NCBI RefSeq assembly: GCF_047948215.1
Contig: NC_134456.1
Location: 82,228,515 to 82,292,514 of the forward strand
DNA: 64,000 nucleotides
Origin: Lycorma delicatula
Taxonomy: Eukaryota > Arthropoda > Insecta > Hemiptera > Fulgoridae
Reading direction: 5' to 3'
Part shown: piece after piece, positions 21,324 to 32,851 of the stretch
How positions within the stretch are numbered: position 1 is the stretch's first letter
Layout: each line of letters begins with the position of its first letter
Position numbers and translations under genes: made by a program
The notes under the pieces: generated by a model
Database searches by the model: none
What the model was told of the DNA's origin: nothing
The model's input: the letters and a program-made list of their open reading frames with translations, nothing else

Positions 21324-22090
21324 GAATCTTTTCAAATCTTTAGTATTTTTCAGCTGGGAAAATTCCGGCTAGGAGTATGTCTCCCAGATGGAAAATTAGT
21401 TCAGACATTTTTTTTTGTTCCGTATAAATTTTTCACAAATACATTAATTCCCTGATATAAAAGTAGATTGGTTTGCTTGGCATTTCTCCCGCCACCACCC
21501 CATTCGGTCGCCCTGAAGCATAAGACCGAATGTCTGTGCCACAAACGGCTACTGAGCTACGAAACAGTTTAGCGACCAGTGTCCTAACTAGCTCCTAGAG
21601 CTAACCTAAAAGCGTGGCACCATACACCATTCGCTTGCGTGTCCCACCGCTCACTTATCATATATCACTAACATGGATAGGCGCACCCCCTCAACTACTA
21701 AAACATATATGACTATCAATAATTAAATTTTTATCTCGTTAAAGACAGCAATTCACTGCCGCACCTAGGTCGCTAAATGCCAGAAAGAAAATGCCCACCA
21801 ATAAAGCGCTTGGAGCCTTAATCTGGATGGTAGCCTATCATATCTCTCGGTTAGCTTCTTACAGCAGCGCGGTAGGAGTCTTTTCCCTTAGGTCTACTAC
21901 TGATGTCGGTTGAACAAAGCAACCAGCATCAAGGAACTCTCACACGGTCCGACAATGCGGTTCTTGCCACATTGATTCGCCGCTTCTGAGTGGCCAATTT
22001 TCCCCTTGACCTCTAAGTTCCAGGGTGGCCTGAGTTCTGGCCCCTCCAAGAGCTGGGCAGTCGAACATCATGTGTTCGTTCGACTGGAGA
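21324..22090 (-). mobile_element. LINE tail copy 2 with its flank
   Basis: 21471-22090 aligns along most of its length with the 3' UTR of LINE copy 1 (for example the CACCCCATTCGGTCGCC block at 21493-21513 and the GACAATGCGG block at 21950). The coding remnant is down to the GEVQSNEH side of the knuckle, interrupted by a break near 22090. 21324-21470 is the flank shared with 18948-19090. Confidence 0.75.
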
Positions 22091-22857
22091 TATTAAAGTA
22101 GATGGCCGGTTGAGGACTGCAGCGAAGGCAAAAGTCGAGTTTATAAAACACTGATGTAAATGTTTACCGAGGGCTGACTTATTATTGCAGGTAAAAAGTA
22201 AGATGGGAAAAGACGACTCCCGTTAAAGCTCATCATGGCCATGAAGGGGGGGGGGGCGACCGAAAGAATCACAAGGCGGGTGTCTTTCCCAATGAGGCTG
22301 GGATGATGTAAAAGTAAATAAAATGAAGTGTAGATAAAAAAAAATAAAAATAATTATCAACAAAAATAAACTCATAAAAAAACAATAATAGAAGATAAAT
22401 ATTCTAGAACCAAAAGACATAATAAAAAATGTTTTCGAATAAATAAAAGCAAAATCAAGATGCTCTTATCCTCAAATTTTTTTATTATTTATAATTATTA
22501 TAAATTTATTTATAATAATTATGCGATAACAGTCTGTTAAATAATCAATGTAATTTTTTCAAAATCCAGAATTTATTCCTCCGTTACTTTGGGTACAGAA
22601 ATCGTACCTCCTTTTTTTATATCATTTTTCTTGTCTTAAAGAGACTTAAAATGATGCAGCACAAAAAGAGTGTTACCATTTAAAATATTTGAGTTAGAAC
22701 CCCTGGGCTACCCTCCAAAATGGGGTTGAAATTCTATTTCTTGTCAAAAGGTCAAGTAATTGACTTCTCCTGAAAGTTACGGTATTCTACGAGAATACTC
22801 GTATCTAGAACGGTTTTAAAATTGTTGAGGGGTTTCCATACTTTTGAATCTGTAATG
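22091..22857. other. AT-rich DNA with polyG and an AT hairpin
   Basis: Includes a G run at 22246-22255, the GGCGACCGAA phrase, and a perfect 15-bp inverted repeat with a TT loop at 22491-22522. The 65-codon minus frame at 22223-22420 is hydrophobic only from AT bias. Confidence 0.6.
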
Positions 22858-24155
22858 TTTTTTTTTGTCTTCAATCATTTGACTGGTTTGTTGCAGCTTT
22901 CCAAGATTCCCTATCTAGTGTTAGTCATTTCATTCCGGTATACCCCCTACATCCTACATCCCTAAAAATTTGTTTTACATATTCCAAACGTTGCCTGTCT
23001 GCACAATGTTTTCCTTCTACCTGTCCCTCCAATATTAAAGCGACTATTCCAGGATGCCTTAATATATGGCCTATAAGTCTGTCTCTTCTTTTAACTATAT
23101 TTTTTAAATCCGTCTTTCATCATCGATTTGCCGCAACACCTTCTCCTACAGCACCGCATTTCAAAAGCTTCTAATCTTTTCTTCTCGGGTACTCCGATCG
23201 TCCAAGTTTCACTTCCATATAAAGCTATTCTCCAATCATATATTATCAAAAATGTTTTCCTGACGTTTAAATTAATTTTTGATGTAAAAAAAAATTATAT
23301 TTCTGACTGAAGGCTCGTTTTCACCTGTGCTATTCGGAATTTATTTCGTTCCTGCTTCGTCCATCTTTAGTAATTCTACTTCCCAAATAACAAAATTCTT
23401 CTACCTCCATAATATTTTTCCTTCCTACTTTTACTTTCAGTGGTCCATCTTCGTTATTTCTACTACAATTCATTAATTTCGTTTTGTTCTTGTTTATTTT
23501 CATGCGGTAGTTCATGCGTAGGACTTCATCCATGACGTTCATTATTTCTTCTAAATTTTTTTTACTTTCAACTAGAATTACTATATCATCAGCAAATCGT
23601 AGCGTTTTTACCTTTCACCTTGTACTGTTACTCTGGATATAAATTGCTCTTTAACATCATTAACTGCTAAGTCTATGTAAAGATTAAAAAGTAACGGGAA
23701 TAGGGAACATCCTCGTCGGACTCCCTGTCTTATTACGGCTTCTTTCTTATGTTCTTCAATTATTACTGTTGCTGTTTGGTTCCTCTAAATGTTAGCAATC
23801 GTTCTTCTATCTCTGTATTTAACCCTAATTTTTTTTTAAATGCTGAACATTTTATTCCAGTCTACATTATCTAATGCCTGTTCTAGGTATGTTCTATAAA
23901 TGCCAAGTATGTCGATTTGTTTTTCTTTAATCTTCCTTCTACTATTAATTTTAACCCTAAACTTGCTTCCCTTGCCCCTATACTTTTCCTGAAATCAAAC
24001 TAGTCTTATCATAACACTTCTACTCTCCTCTCAATTCTTCTGTACTGAATTCTAGAAGAATTGAAAGGAGAGTGGATGAAGTGTTAGGAGAAGACCAATT
24101 TGGTTTCAGGAAAAGTATAGGGACAAGGGAAGCAATTTTAGGGGTCAGATTAATG
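22858..24155 (-). pseudogene. Non-LTR retrotransposon, RT region, with inverted end
   Basis: Same family as 11818-12850. The 3' end is at the left: a poly(T) at 22858-22867, then the reverse complement of the tail (GTCTTCAATCATTTGACTGG). The minus strand reads upstream through an AFEMRCCR-type C-terminal motif (~23140-23200), MKINKNKTKLMNCSRNN and VEEFCYLGSRITKDGRSRN (23330-23542), and an intact-looking RFADD box (23585-23599). It continues to RT region ~23950, with stops and frameshifts. At 24041 the sequence folds back: 24055-24155 repeats 23944-24041 in inverse orientation and reads EDQFGFRKSIGTREA on the plus strand. The 5' part (endonuclease) is missing. Confidence 0.85.
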
Positions 24156-24904
24156 GTAATCTGTAAGTAATGTTCATTACTCTGTAATGATTATGTCAAA
24201 ATTCTCCTACGAATGTCGATACATACCAAATATGTCGGTGAAAGACCGAAATATTTGCTTATTCGGACCTTCTCCGGCTCTGGTGGGGGTCGAAACGATA
24301 ACTAGAAATAAAATAAAATATCACTCGATAACAATCTCCAAGGTAAATAGATTACGGGAAACCTTCGTAAAAAAAAGAAAGTTTAAATTTAAGCCAAACA
24401 TAACCTACGTTCGCTTCGCTCGTTAGCCTCATCTAATTAACAATACAAATTATATAATTTAATATACAAATTATATATGTTATCCTCCAACACTCGTGAC
24501 TTATTTGATAACTAAATCAAATATTCTGATTAAAATTAAAATTGTTAAATTTAGAAATTTTAATCAGGCCTATTTTTTGCAGTAACTGTGTTGTTTGTTG
24601 TCGGATTTTTACAACTAAGGTGTCGTTTTGTTCACAAAAAAATGTTTCATAATTTTTATAATACAACACAGTTTGATAAATCTAATAATTGCTAAGTTAT
24701 TTAAGACAGAAAAATTGAAACGAACGCCATTTTGAAATTTATCAACGAAGAGTATCGTTATTTTTTTTCTATTAAAAAGTATTACTTTAAAATAAAGTAC
24801 AACATTTTATTGCTTTATCTTCAACCGTTCTTGAAAAATTATTTTTTTCTTACAAAACACAAAAAGGCGAACAGACAGAAAAATATGCGTCTTCGGACCA
24901 GTTC
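24156..24904. other. AT-rich DNA, no assigned gene
   Basis: The 79-codon frame at 24187-24426 matches nothing known to me. Its last part (24402-24430) shares the CTTCGCTCG phrase with the MITE at 6542-6810, so it is probably repeat-derived. Confidence 0.45.
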
Positions 24905-25179
24905 TTTTAGCCTCCGGTAATTACCGTTCAGATAATACTTTCAGAAGATGATATGTATGAGTGTAACTGAAGTGTAGTCTTGTACATTCTCAGTTCGACC
25001 GTTCCTGAGATATTGGTTAATTGAAACCCAACCACCAAAGAACATTGGTATACACGATCTAGTGTTCAAATCCGTGCAAAAATAACTGAATTTTACTAGG
25101 ACTTGAACTGTAGAACTCTTGACTTCCAAATCAGCTGATTTGGGGAGACGTGTTAACCACTAGACCAACCCGGTGGGTT
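24905..25179 (-). mobile_element. SINE A copy, full length
   Basis: One of the best preserved copies. From the left: TTTAGCCTCCGGTAATTACC tail, TCAGAAGATGATATGTATGA, body, B-box complement (TAGGACTTGAACTG), the CAGCTGATTTGG segment, A-box complement CCACTAGACCAAC, and the CCGGTGGGTT end. Confidence 0.92.
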
Positions 25180-26254
25180 GCGTTTTCGGACCTATGTTCA
25201 CTGGACATAGTTTTTCTTCATTATTTTAAGTAGAATCACTTCCTTAAATCTGTCCTCACCTTTTAAGGACACTATATATACTTGTACTATAATTTCTTCA
25301 GAACAATTTGATCAACAAAGGAGTCGAAACTATGAATGATCTGAATTATACGGGTTTCAGAATAGTCGGCCCTCCATCTTAAAAATAGTAGTTATAGTTG
25401 TTTCCGTCCTTTTTACTAGTAAATATATGTATATTAAAATTAAATTTAAAATATACGTTTATTCATAAATTTTCCGCAGCAGCTGTTAAATATGGTACGG
25501 GTATCGTAGTGGGCTGCTTTATTGATAGCTCCCGTGCAAAGCTGGTCGTTAGAGCTAAGAAATGAATTGTTAATGTTTATTAAATATAATTAATCGTTCG
25601 AAAAATATTTTAGCAGTGGGAACAATAAATTTAAACAGTAATATTATTTTATACGGCAGTTTTAAACGAATCTATTGTTAGGATATGAAAGCATGTATGA
25701 AAGTTACGTGTTCTGTTAAATGATAAGAGTCACGTCGGTCATCATTGAAGTTCTTCTTCTTTTTTTTAAAGACTTACGTGACTGTAATATCTAGTTATAA
25801 TAAGTGATAAATGTCTTATGGGTTAGTTGAATTAAAAATCGTTACGTGATTTCCAATTGGACAATTAATCGTGTTATTGTCCTTATTTTCTAATAATAGT
25901 AGTAATAATAATAAATATTGTTATGATTGTTTTTTATTTAAATAAAAAGTACATTCTAATTTATTCACTTTTACTTCACGAATTTATAACTGTTAGCTGT
26001 GGTTATTTCCTTCCCCCCTCTCAACACGTTACTCTTTTATTTCGGCACTTAAACTTTCAATGTCTGTTTTTACGTCAGCTATTTACCTAATCTTTGGTTT
26101 TTAAAAAAAGATTTATGGTTTTTATAAGTATTGTATAAAAAAAATTAATTTAAGAAAAAATATTTGTTGATTAATGGTTTTTTTTTATTTACTTGTCTTT
26201 TTACTAGAAAAATAAACAGAAGTGATCTGTTTAATGATGTCTCTTATTTCAACT
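25180..26254. other. AT-rich DNA with one short GC-richer frame
   Basis: 25476-25565 is an open stretch of 29 codons (AAVKYGTGIVVG...) preceded by a TTTTCCGCAG acceptor-like site and ended by TGA. It may be a real terminal exon or a transposon scrap; I do not recognise it. The rest is featureless AT-rich DNA with (AAT)n near 25890. Confidence 0.35.
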
Positions 26255-26845
26255 TTACATTTACTTTCAGCGCAGTACGCTTTCTCACAGTAATGCAAGC
26301 TTTAATTTTTTGTCTGTTTTTATTTCCTCCACTAAATGTAATAAAAATTATTAATAATAAATAATAATAGTAAATTATTAAAAGTTATCAATTATCAAAA
26401 TAAAGTGCGCAAGCGTACTGCCGGGTTAATTGTCTGTAAAAACTCGATTGTTTGTCGACAAATTTTATTCAAAATAAACTGCTTAATAAATTTCGTATAA
26501 GTAAAAACTTGATCAAATAATTACAAAGACATTGAAGATTAGAAAAAATTAACATGGCCGCCGTTTTGAGATTTTTAGGTGATGTTTTCAAAATTTTTTA
26601 TTTTGTAGATTAAGACAAAATAGATCTACATTTACAAGTCTTTGATTTTCCAAATTTAATTAAAATAGGTTTACCTGTTCCTGAGAAATAATTTTTTTAT
26701 TGAATATTACAAAATGGCATCCAGAAGGAAAACAAAGCAAAATAGGACTTAATGTCGGTATGAACTCTTTTGCTCATTTTAGTGTCCTGAAATGAGTACC
26801 TAAATTCGGGAAGACGTCCCGGAACAATCTGTATATAGTCTACGT
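26255..26845 (-). repeat. Repeat E, copy in minus orientation
   Basis: Reverse complement of 36690-37215. Shared segments: CCTCCACTAAATGTAAT (26324), the CAATTAACCCG-type block (26425), the GGCCGCC block (26554-26560) and the CCCGGAACA end (26817-26826). Decayed, non-coding, unclassified. Confidence 0.7.
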
Positions 26846-26871
26846 AAGATATTTTGTAGCAAGTATTGTGT

Positions 26872-27036
26872 ATAGACCGTGGATACCGGTGTTATTTTTT
26901 TATCGGTTGCAATTAACCGCACATCTCAGAAATAGTCGACCGGAGACTGTACAAGACTTCATTTCATTTACACTCATACATATCATCCTCTGAAGTAATA
27001 CCTGACGGTGATTCCCGGAGGATAAACAGGAAAAGA
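26872..27036 (+). mobile_element. SINE A fragment without the tRNA head
   Basis: Begins at GACCGTGGATACCGG in the body and runs to the tail CCCGGAGGATAAACAGG plus an A-rich end. The head is missing. No clear target duplication. Confidence 0.85.
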
Positions 27037-28340
27037 GAAAAAAGTATCGTGTAAAATCATTAAAATAAAATTTACCGATAAATCCATTAAAAGTTAAATT
27101 CTTAGATTTTTGTTGTAATTTTAAGATGTTTATTAATATTTTTAAAACATTTACAGAATGAAAACAAAACATTTTTTTTCTGTATGTTTTGATTGATTGT
27201 TTAGCATCGAATGGAAATTTAGTGAATGAGAGCTATCTAAGAACGCTGTATATTTAAAATTATATTTGTAAAGTTTGTAAAAACGCAACGACCACACATA
27301 TTCGTGATAGAATTCCGGAAATATGATTGCTACAAAAATTGTTTTTATAAGTACCGCTACAAAAGAAGAAAAAGTATATAAAGGCAGAGAAACAGAAGAG
27401 ATCGAGAAAGAAACAAAAAACTAGTAGACCTAATCATTTCGTAACTAAAAAATACGTGTGTTCGTGTATAGTTTATAGGAAAAAGATAGTGAATATATCC
27501 AGAGTAAATTCGTTTATTATACTCATACGAATGTTTGATTTATTTTTTCCATTTGGCTGATAAGTTAATTAAATGAAAAAGCATATATTGTTTCAAAATC
27601 TTTTATATTAATCTTGTTTGTTAACAAATTACAATTTATTCAAAAGTTATATTGTATTGTACGATTGAAGAAAAATTATTGTTTTACTATAATCAACCCG
27701 TAACTAATTTCCTTAATGTAAAATGCAAACTGTGTCGGGTTTTATCTAATTGTGGCATTGTACCATAAGTAAAATTAGTAACCTTCGCCTTTGAACATCA
27801 TATCTGCTTACGTCGGTACGTTCAGGTGACTGAAGTCGTCAGGTCACGGTACTTGCATTCAGTACTTAGACTGATTTACATCTTCCTTTTGGAGTAAATT
27901 GTTTTTATATAAAATAAACAACTGTGACAATGTCATTTTATTTTATTTATAACAGAATAGGCACTCATAAAATCATTCTTCCGTTTAAATAAAAAATGTT
28001 TAAAATTAATCTCAGCAAAAATAATTTAACCTTATTAATCAATAATAAATATTTAAATTATTATGTATTACGCTATTTGATACCACATAAAAATTTAAAA
28101 AAATCATTTTATAGATCATTATTAAATTTAAAAAAAACTTAACTTTAAAATCATGTAAAAATTTATTAGATAACAAATTCAACTGAGGTCTCGTCTCATA
28201 GCAAAACACATCAAGTTTTGATTCGCTACATCATTAGTACCGAATTCGGTCATTAGCGCTGTCATTGTGTTGTTAAAAATGGACACATTTAGTGGTGCCA
28301 AACGTGCTCGCTATATGTTGTTACCACATATATGCTTAAT
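27037..28340. other. AT-rich DNA; possible TATA box
   Basis: A TATATAAAGG motif at 27375-27384 is followed by an A/G-rich stretch. It resembles a core promoter, but no gene is seen downstream. A GC-richer patch lies at 27800-27880. Nothing else is assigned. Confidence 0.3.
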
Positions 28341-28692
28341 TTAATATCGGCGGGCGATAACGGTAGCAGTGATGTGCGGGGCGCACAGTATACGGACGCA
28401 TTGATACAAGCATCACATTCACCGCGCAGTTCTCCCACCATAGCGGCACTGCAGTCCCACCACTCTCAGACACCAATAAAAGAGCATTCACCACGAGAGT
28501 GAACGCAATACATCGTCTACCACCACCTGAAGAAGAAGTTGAAAGAAGAAGAAGACCCCTGGGCGGCTCAACGTGGGACCGCCTGGCGGATGTCAACATT
28601 CCCGCCGGAGCAGCAGGCTTGGCCGGCCCGCCGAGGGAACCGCTGGATGCGAACGCTACCTTCTTGCTGGTTTCAAGATTGAAACCAAAAAC
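28341..28692. other. GC-rich segment of unknown origin, ending in a short palindrome
   Basis: ~350 bp clearly richer in GC than its surroundings. The 127-codon plus frame (28499-28882) and the minus frame (28336-28599) run through it without matching a family I know. It lies where the N-terminus and 5' end of the adjacent mariner should be, so it is probably a foreign insertion. Two short palindromes (28668-28687 and 28693-28718) mark its right edge. Confidence 0.4.
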
Positions 28693-28743
28693 TTACGTTG
28701 AACTGCAGTTCAACGTAATTTTTCTAGAGAGTACGGTTGGAAC

Positions 28744-29691
28744 CCTGGTAGCAGTCATACAATTTGGCACCAAACCTTCGTTGAGACAGTTTTTGTTAAA
28801 CATACAAAATCATCAGGACGCCCACGCGTCTCTGAAGCTGCTGTGGAACAACTTGCAGAAAGCTTTGCTCGTAGTCTCGTAGTCGTAGAGAGCTTTGTTC
28901 GATGTGCGTCACGTGAGTCTGGCATTCTACAAATGCCTGTTTGGCGTGTATTACGAAAACGATTGGACTTGAAACCGTGCAAACTAATCGTGGTTGAACA
29001 CATTACAGATGATGACAAAGTTTTTCGGCTGCAGTTTTGTGTGGAAATGATGGATAGAATTGCAGACAACGATAAATTTTTAGACGATGTAATTTCTATT
29101 GATAAGTCAACGTTTCACAGTAGTGGCAAGGTGAACATCCATAACTGCTGAATATGGGGTAACGAAAACCCTCATGAAACTTTGCAATACGTTTGTTATA
29201 ACCTTAAAGTCAATGGTTTTTTTTTTGCCGTAAGCAAACAAGGATTGTACGGTCCGTTCTTCTTCCAGGAGACAACCGTAAATGATATAGTTTATCTGGA
29301 CATGCTTCAAAATTTTATAATTCCTCAGTTAGACGATGATGACCAAGATGGACGCCATTACTGTCAGCAAGACGGGGCACCACTTCACTGCCGCCTAGAA
29401 ATCCGAGATTTTCTTGATACTCGATTCCCAGGTCGGTGGATCAGTCATGAAACTCCAGCAACTTGGCTACGTCACTCCTCAGAATTGATCTTGCTAGATT
29501 TTTTATTGTGGGGTTTCATTAAAGATCGGGTTTATGAATTGCCTTTGTCTGCTGATCTTGTTAAGCTAAGACTTCGAATTAATTCCGTAGCTGCAGGGGT
29601 AACGCCTGAATTCCTGGTTATAGTCTGGAATGAAATCTAGTTCAGGTATGTATGCAGCATTACAAATAGAAAACATCTCGAATTAAATTGA
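28744..29691 (+). pseudogene. Mariner-type transposase, DD41D, two stops
   Basis: One plus frame can be read from 28744 to 29691. Helix-turn-helix linker: FVETVFVKHTKSSGRPR (28783-28833). Then VWRVLRKRLDLKP, then the catalytic core: first Asp in SIDKSTFH (29101), second Asp in QQDGAP (29371), third Asp in LLDFLLWG (29497). Exactly 41 residues lie between the second and third, the spacing of the DD41D group. C-terminal motifs YELPL and WNEI, then a tail resembling the usual CR.TNGAHIE. In-frame stops at 29149 (TGA, probably from CGA) and 29638 (TAG), and the first ~90 residues are missing or replaced. No transposition function remains. Terminal repeats were not recognised. Minus frames over this region are shadows. 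Confidence 0.88.
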
Positions 29692-29934
29692 ATGTCGAGT
29701 GACAAACTTCATGTATTTTTTTTATGAAATGAGACTTCAACCGAATCTGTAAGTTATCTCAATATTTTTTTTTTTTTTTAAGAATGTGGAATCCTTTATG
29801 AATCATTCGGTTTAACCACCTAGAAAAAACTTAAAGAAATATATCAACATGAATACACCATGATTTTAATTTTACCAATAAAAATCTTAACGAAAATAAA
29901 GTAACGGCAGTGCGATTTAGGTGCTACTTCGCTA
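29692..29934. other. AT-rich DNA
   Basis: Probable 3' flank of the mariner element, with a T run at 29766-29779. No right terminal repeat was identified. Confidence 0.4.
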
Positions 29935-30222
29935 TCCCACGGTTAGGTTGGTCTAGTGGTGAACGCATCTTTGCAAATCAGCTGATTTCGAAGTCGAGAA
30001 TTCCAGCATTCAAGTCCTAGTAAAGGCTGTAACTTTTATACGGTCTTGAATACTAGATCGTGGATACCGGTGTTCTTTGATGGTTGGGTTTCAATTAACT
30101 ACACATCTCAGAAATAGTCGACCTGAGACTGTACAAGACTACACTTCACGTACATTCATACATCCTCATTCATCCTCTGAAGTAACACCTGACGGTGATT
30201 CCCGGAGGCTAAACAAGAAAAA
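29935..30222 (+). mobile_element. SINE A copy, full length
   Basis: A-box-like TTGGTCTAGTGGT (29948-29960), B-box-like ATTCAAGTCCTA (30009-30020), full body, and tail CCCGGAGGCTAAACAAG plus an A-rich end. The plus frame at 30077-30268 is a shadow. Confidence 0.92.
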
Positions 30223-30317
30223 GGAAGGAAGATGCTATTTCGTTAAAGATTTTCTATTATTTATCTAATTTTACAAAAACCGTTTGCTTAAATATTTAAT
30301 CGGAACTACAAAGTGTA

Positions 30318-31131
30318 TTTTTAAAGTAAGGTCCCGTTTTGAATTTGCCGCCTATATACGTGATATAAACAGATGACGTTTGCATACCTTAGTTATATCA
30401 ATCAGTAATCAGCTGTTATCAACAATAGTTTACTCATTTAATATATTCATCCATTTCTAATGAGTTGGAGAGATTCGTGATCTCGTCTGTTATGAAGTAC
30501 TTGAGATAATCCGATTTTTAATGGCAAAAAACAATTTTGTGGGTGAAATTCGCTGACAAATTTGTTACGTTTACGGGCCGAATATTATAAAATAAGACTC
30601 TGGTGCGTTCATTTTGATAAGTTTAATTGAACATTCATGATGAAGCACATAGCTGCTGGGCGTTGATGATAACGGATGATTTGACTGTAAAAGTTGACGA
30701 ATGAATTCGAGAGAACCGGCGTTTCGCCGTGACACAGTTGTCTTTGATGACGTCAAAGAATATTGGAAAACTATAAAAAAACAGACGTCGTGGGATGCTG
30801 TCCCGCGGGATTTTTTTTTGTATGATAATGCCCGATCATATACAGGAAATCAGACAGCGAGGAAATGGGAAAATTTTGTTGAAAAATCTTCAGTGATCTA
30901 TCTTACAGCCCTGACAGCTCCCAGCGATTCATCACAAAGGTATGATGAATTGAAAAATGGCATTATGGCGTGGTTTACGTCACTAGCGACGGAATTTCTT
31001 GAACCGGAAATGAAGAAGCTACTAAAATACTATGTGTTGAACAGCTACGTAGAAAAGTATTAAATAAATATAATTTCTACGTTCATATTTTTAGTTTTGT
31101 TTTTATTTCAAAACGGATCTTACTTTAAAAA
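30318..31131 (+). mobile_element. Mariner-like element with both TIRs, internally deleted
   Basis: The left TIR at 30318-30343 (TTTTTAAAGTAAGG then CCCGTTTTGAA) is matched in reverse complement by 31108-31131, with a few differences. The bases outside are TA at the left and CA at the right, compatible with a decayed TA target duplication. Full mariners are ~1.3 kb; this one is 814 bp. The transposase remnant inside is described separately. Confidence 0.85.
30663..31063 (+). pseudogene. Mariner-like transposase remnant
   Basis: One frame (30664 onward) gives ITDDLTVKVDE, a stop, then IRENRRFAVTQLS: the linker after the second helix-turn-helix in insect mariners. After a frameshift, another frame (30701-31063) reads FFLYDNARSYT around the second catalytic Asp (30824-30826). 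It then jumps to a C-terminal block (RYDELKNGIMAWFTSL..EFLEPEMKKLLKYYV...YVEKY) like the family's ...GIQKLV.RYDKC...GDYVEK end. The first catalytic Asp region and the third (SPDLAPSDYH block) are deleted or unrecognisable. Family assignment is firm, function lost. Confidence 0.82.
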
Positions 31132-31901
31132 CACGCCTCGTATTTTATTAAAAAAGCTGACAATACAGTTGTACCAACTGTAACTGTGGGTTGTTTCTGA
31201 TGCACGGCTTACACACAGAACTTAATTAAAAATATTTATTATTTTATTTAAATACTAGCTGAAGCCTCCGCAGCTAGGACTGGTGGGCGGTGTCTCGGAA
31301 TGGGATTACTAGGTGTCCAAAATTCATTAGTTCTTGTGTAATTGAATGATGAAAATTAATCAAGAGAAAGCAAAAAAAAATAAGCAAATCTTCTCAAATA
31401 GATGTGGTTTAGATCGGTTTAGGCATCTTTTAAAGATTGCACACTCAACATTTTCATCAAGTTCCATAATATCCATATGCAAGTTCACTTACTACGAGAG
31501 CTGAAAGATTAAATTTATTATTTATTTGTTATATTCAATTTACGAAACAAATTATCGTAAAATGAAACTGACCTTTTGACAAAATACCAATGGATTCTGA
31601 TTACCAAAAATGTCGAATAATATGCCCCTTGGTACAATATCTCGTTTTGGTTTAATTATTTTAAATATTTTATTATTCGCTGGTTCATTAAAATAAATAA
31701 AAGTCTTTATTTCGTTTATAATATAAATTATTTTTATTATGATCTTTGAACTTGTAACTCACATACGTAACATTAATGTGTTAATTAATTATACATTCGT
31801 AATAAACACGTGGTGAATCTTTGAAAGATGGAACAAGATTGGCTAACAATAGAGCATTAGATAAATTCATTTAATAAGAGTAATAAGGAAAATGAGAATT
31901 T
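31132..31901. other. AT-rich DNA, partly repeat
   Basis: 31140-31257 resembles 52060-52215 (shared TTTCTGATGCACGGCTTACAC and TTAATT..AATATTTATTATTTTA). The rest is unassigned. Confidence 0.5.
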
Positions 31902-32273
31902 GTAAAGAGTAAAAAAAAGTTTGAACATTTATAAAGAGTAAAAAAAAGTGAAAAAACGTTTATTTTTATAAGTAAAAAAAGGAGGAAATGAAACTTGAAT
32001 GTTAATATAAATAATCGATTTTATGAAGAAAAACAATTACGTAAATAAAAAAAAAAAATTTATTAATATATATTTCTGATATATATCGATATATATTAAT
32101 ATAACAAGTATACAGATGACCACCACGAGACATGTACTCACGAATCGGAATTTTCCGTTAGTAAACGTTACATTCCGGTGCTAAGCTAAGGGGTACGCAC
32201 ACACATCCTAATGCCCTTTAGTAGGGAAGGATAATATTTTATCGTGTATTTAATTCAGTGATTCCTCCCCTTT
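31902..32273 (+). repeat. Direct repeat F, first copy
   Basis: Matches 32852-33200: TAAAGAGTAA.AAA..GTGAAAAA, then AATCGATTTTATGAAGAAAAA, an AT-rich core, GACCACCACGAGACATGTAC, ATTCCGGTGCTAA and GCCCTTTAGTAGGG. Non-coding. The copies are ~950 bp apart. Confidence 0.8.
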
Positions 32274-32851
32274 CGAACGATATGCGTAATTTATATTTCC
32301 GGCTGTCTTTTGCGCGGGCTTAGGCAGACGTATTGAATTTTTATACATTTTTACACGTTTACTTTAATTTTTTACAAGTAAATATTGTCCAAAATACATT
32401 TATTAATACTTAATTCGATCTATCTCGACAAACTAAATACAAACACACGAATCACCGCGTTATCACGTCTAAGTCGTGAGCTACACTGAATGGAAATGAG
32501 CGAAAGCGACAATTTTGGCCGATCTGCGTTGTGCTCCCTACCCGCCAACCCCCTCACAAGTGACCCAAACTCAACGGCGTATTGGCGAGTTGATCATGTA
32601 AGGTATAAGATGACACCGCATTTACGTCTCTGAAACTAATAGTTAGAAAGTTATTAAGGCAGGACGATATAGACTTTTTCGTTATGCTAAAAATTTCTGT
32701 TCTGGTACCCGTATGTTTCGGTGTGATTTTAAAGACGTTTCTTGTCAAAAAAACAAAAAAACAAAAAGCTATTCTAGAAGTAATGTTAATTGACATCAGG
32801 GTGAGAATAGCAGCACCAATCGCTAATAAACAGTCGAAAATAATTTTGAGT
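32274..32851. other. Spacer between the two F repeats
   Basis: No family recognised. The minus frame at 32554-32796 has no match I know. Confidence 0.5.

Noticed and set aside
28499..28882. 127-codon frame upstream of the mariner
   Set aside because: Runs from a GC-rich foreign segment into the transposase in the wrong frame; the transposase is read in the frame of 28744.
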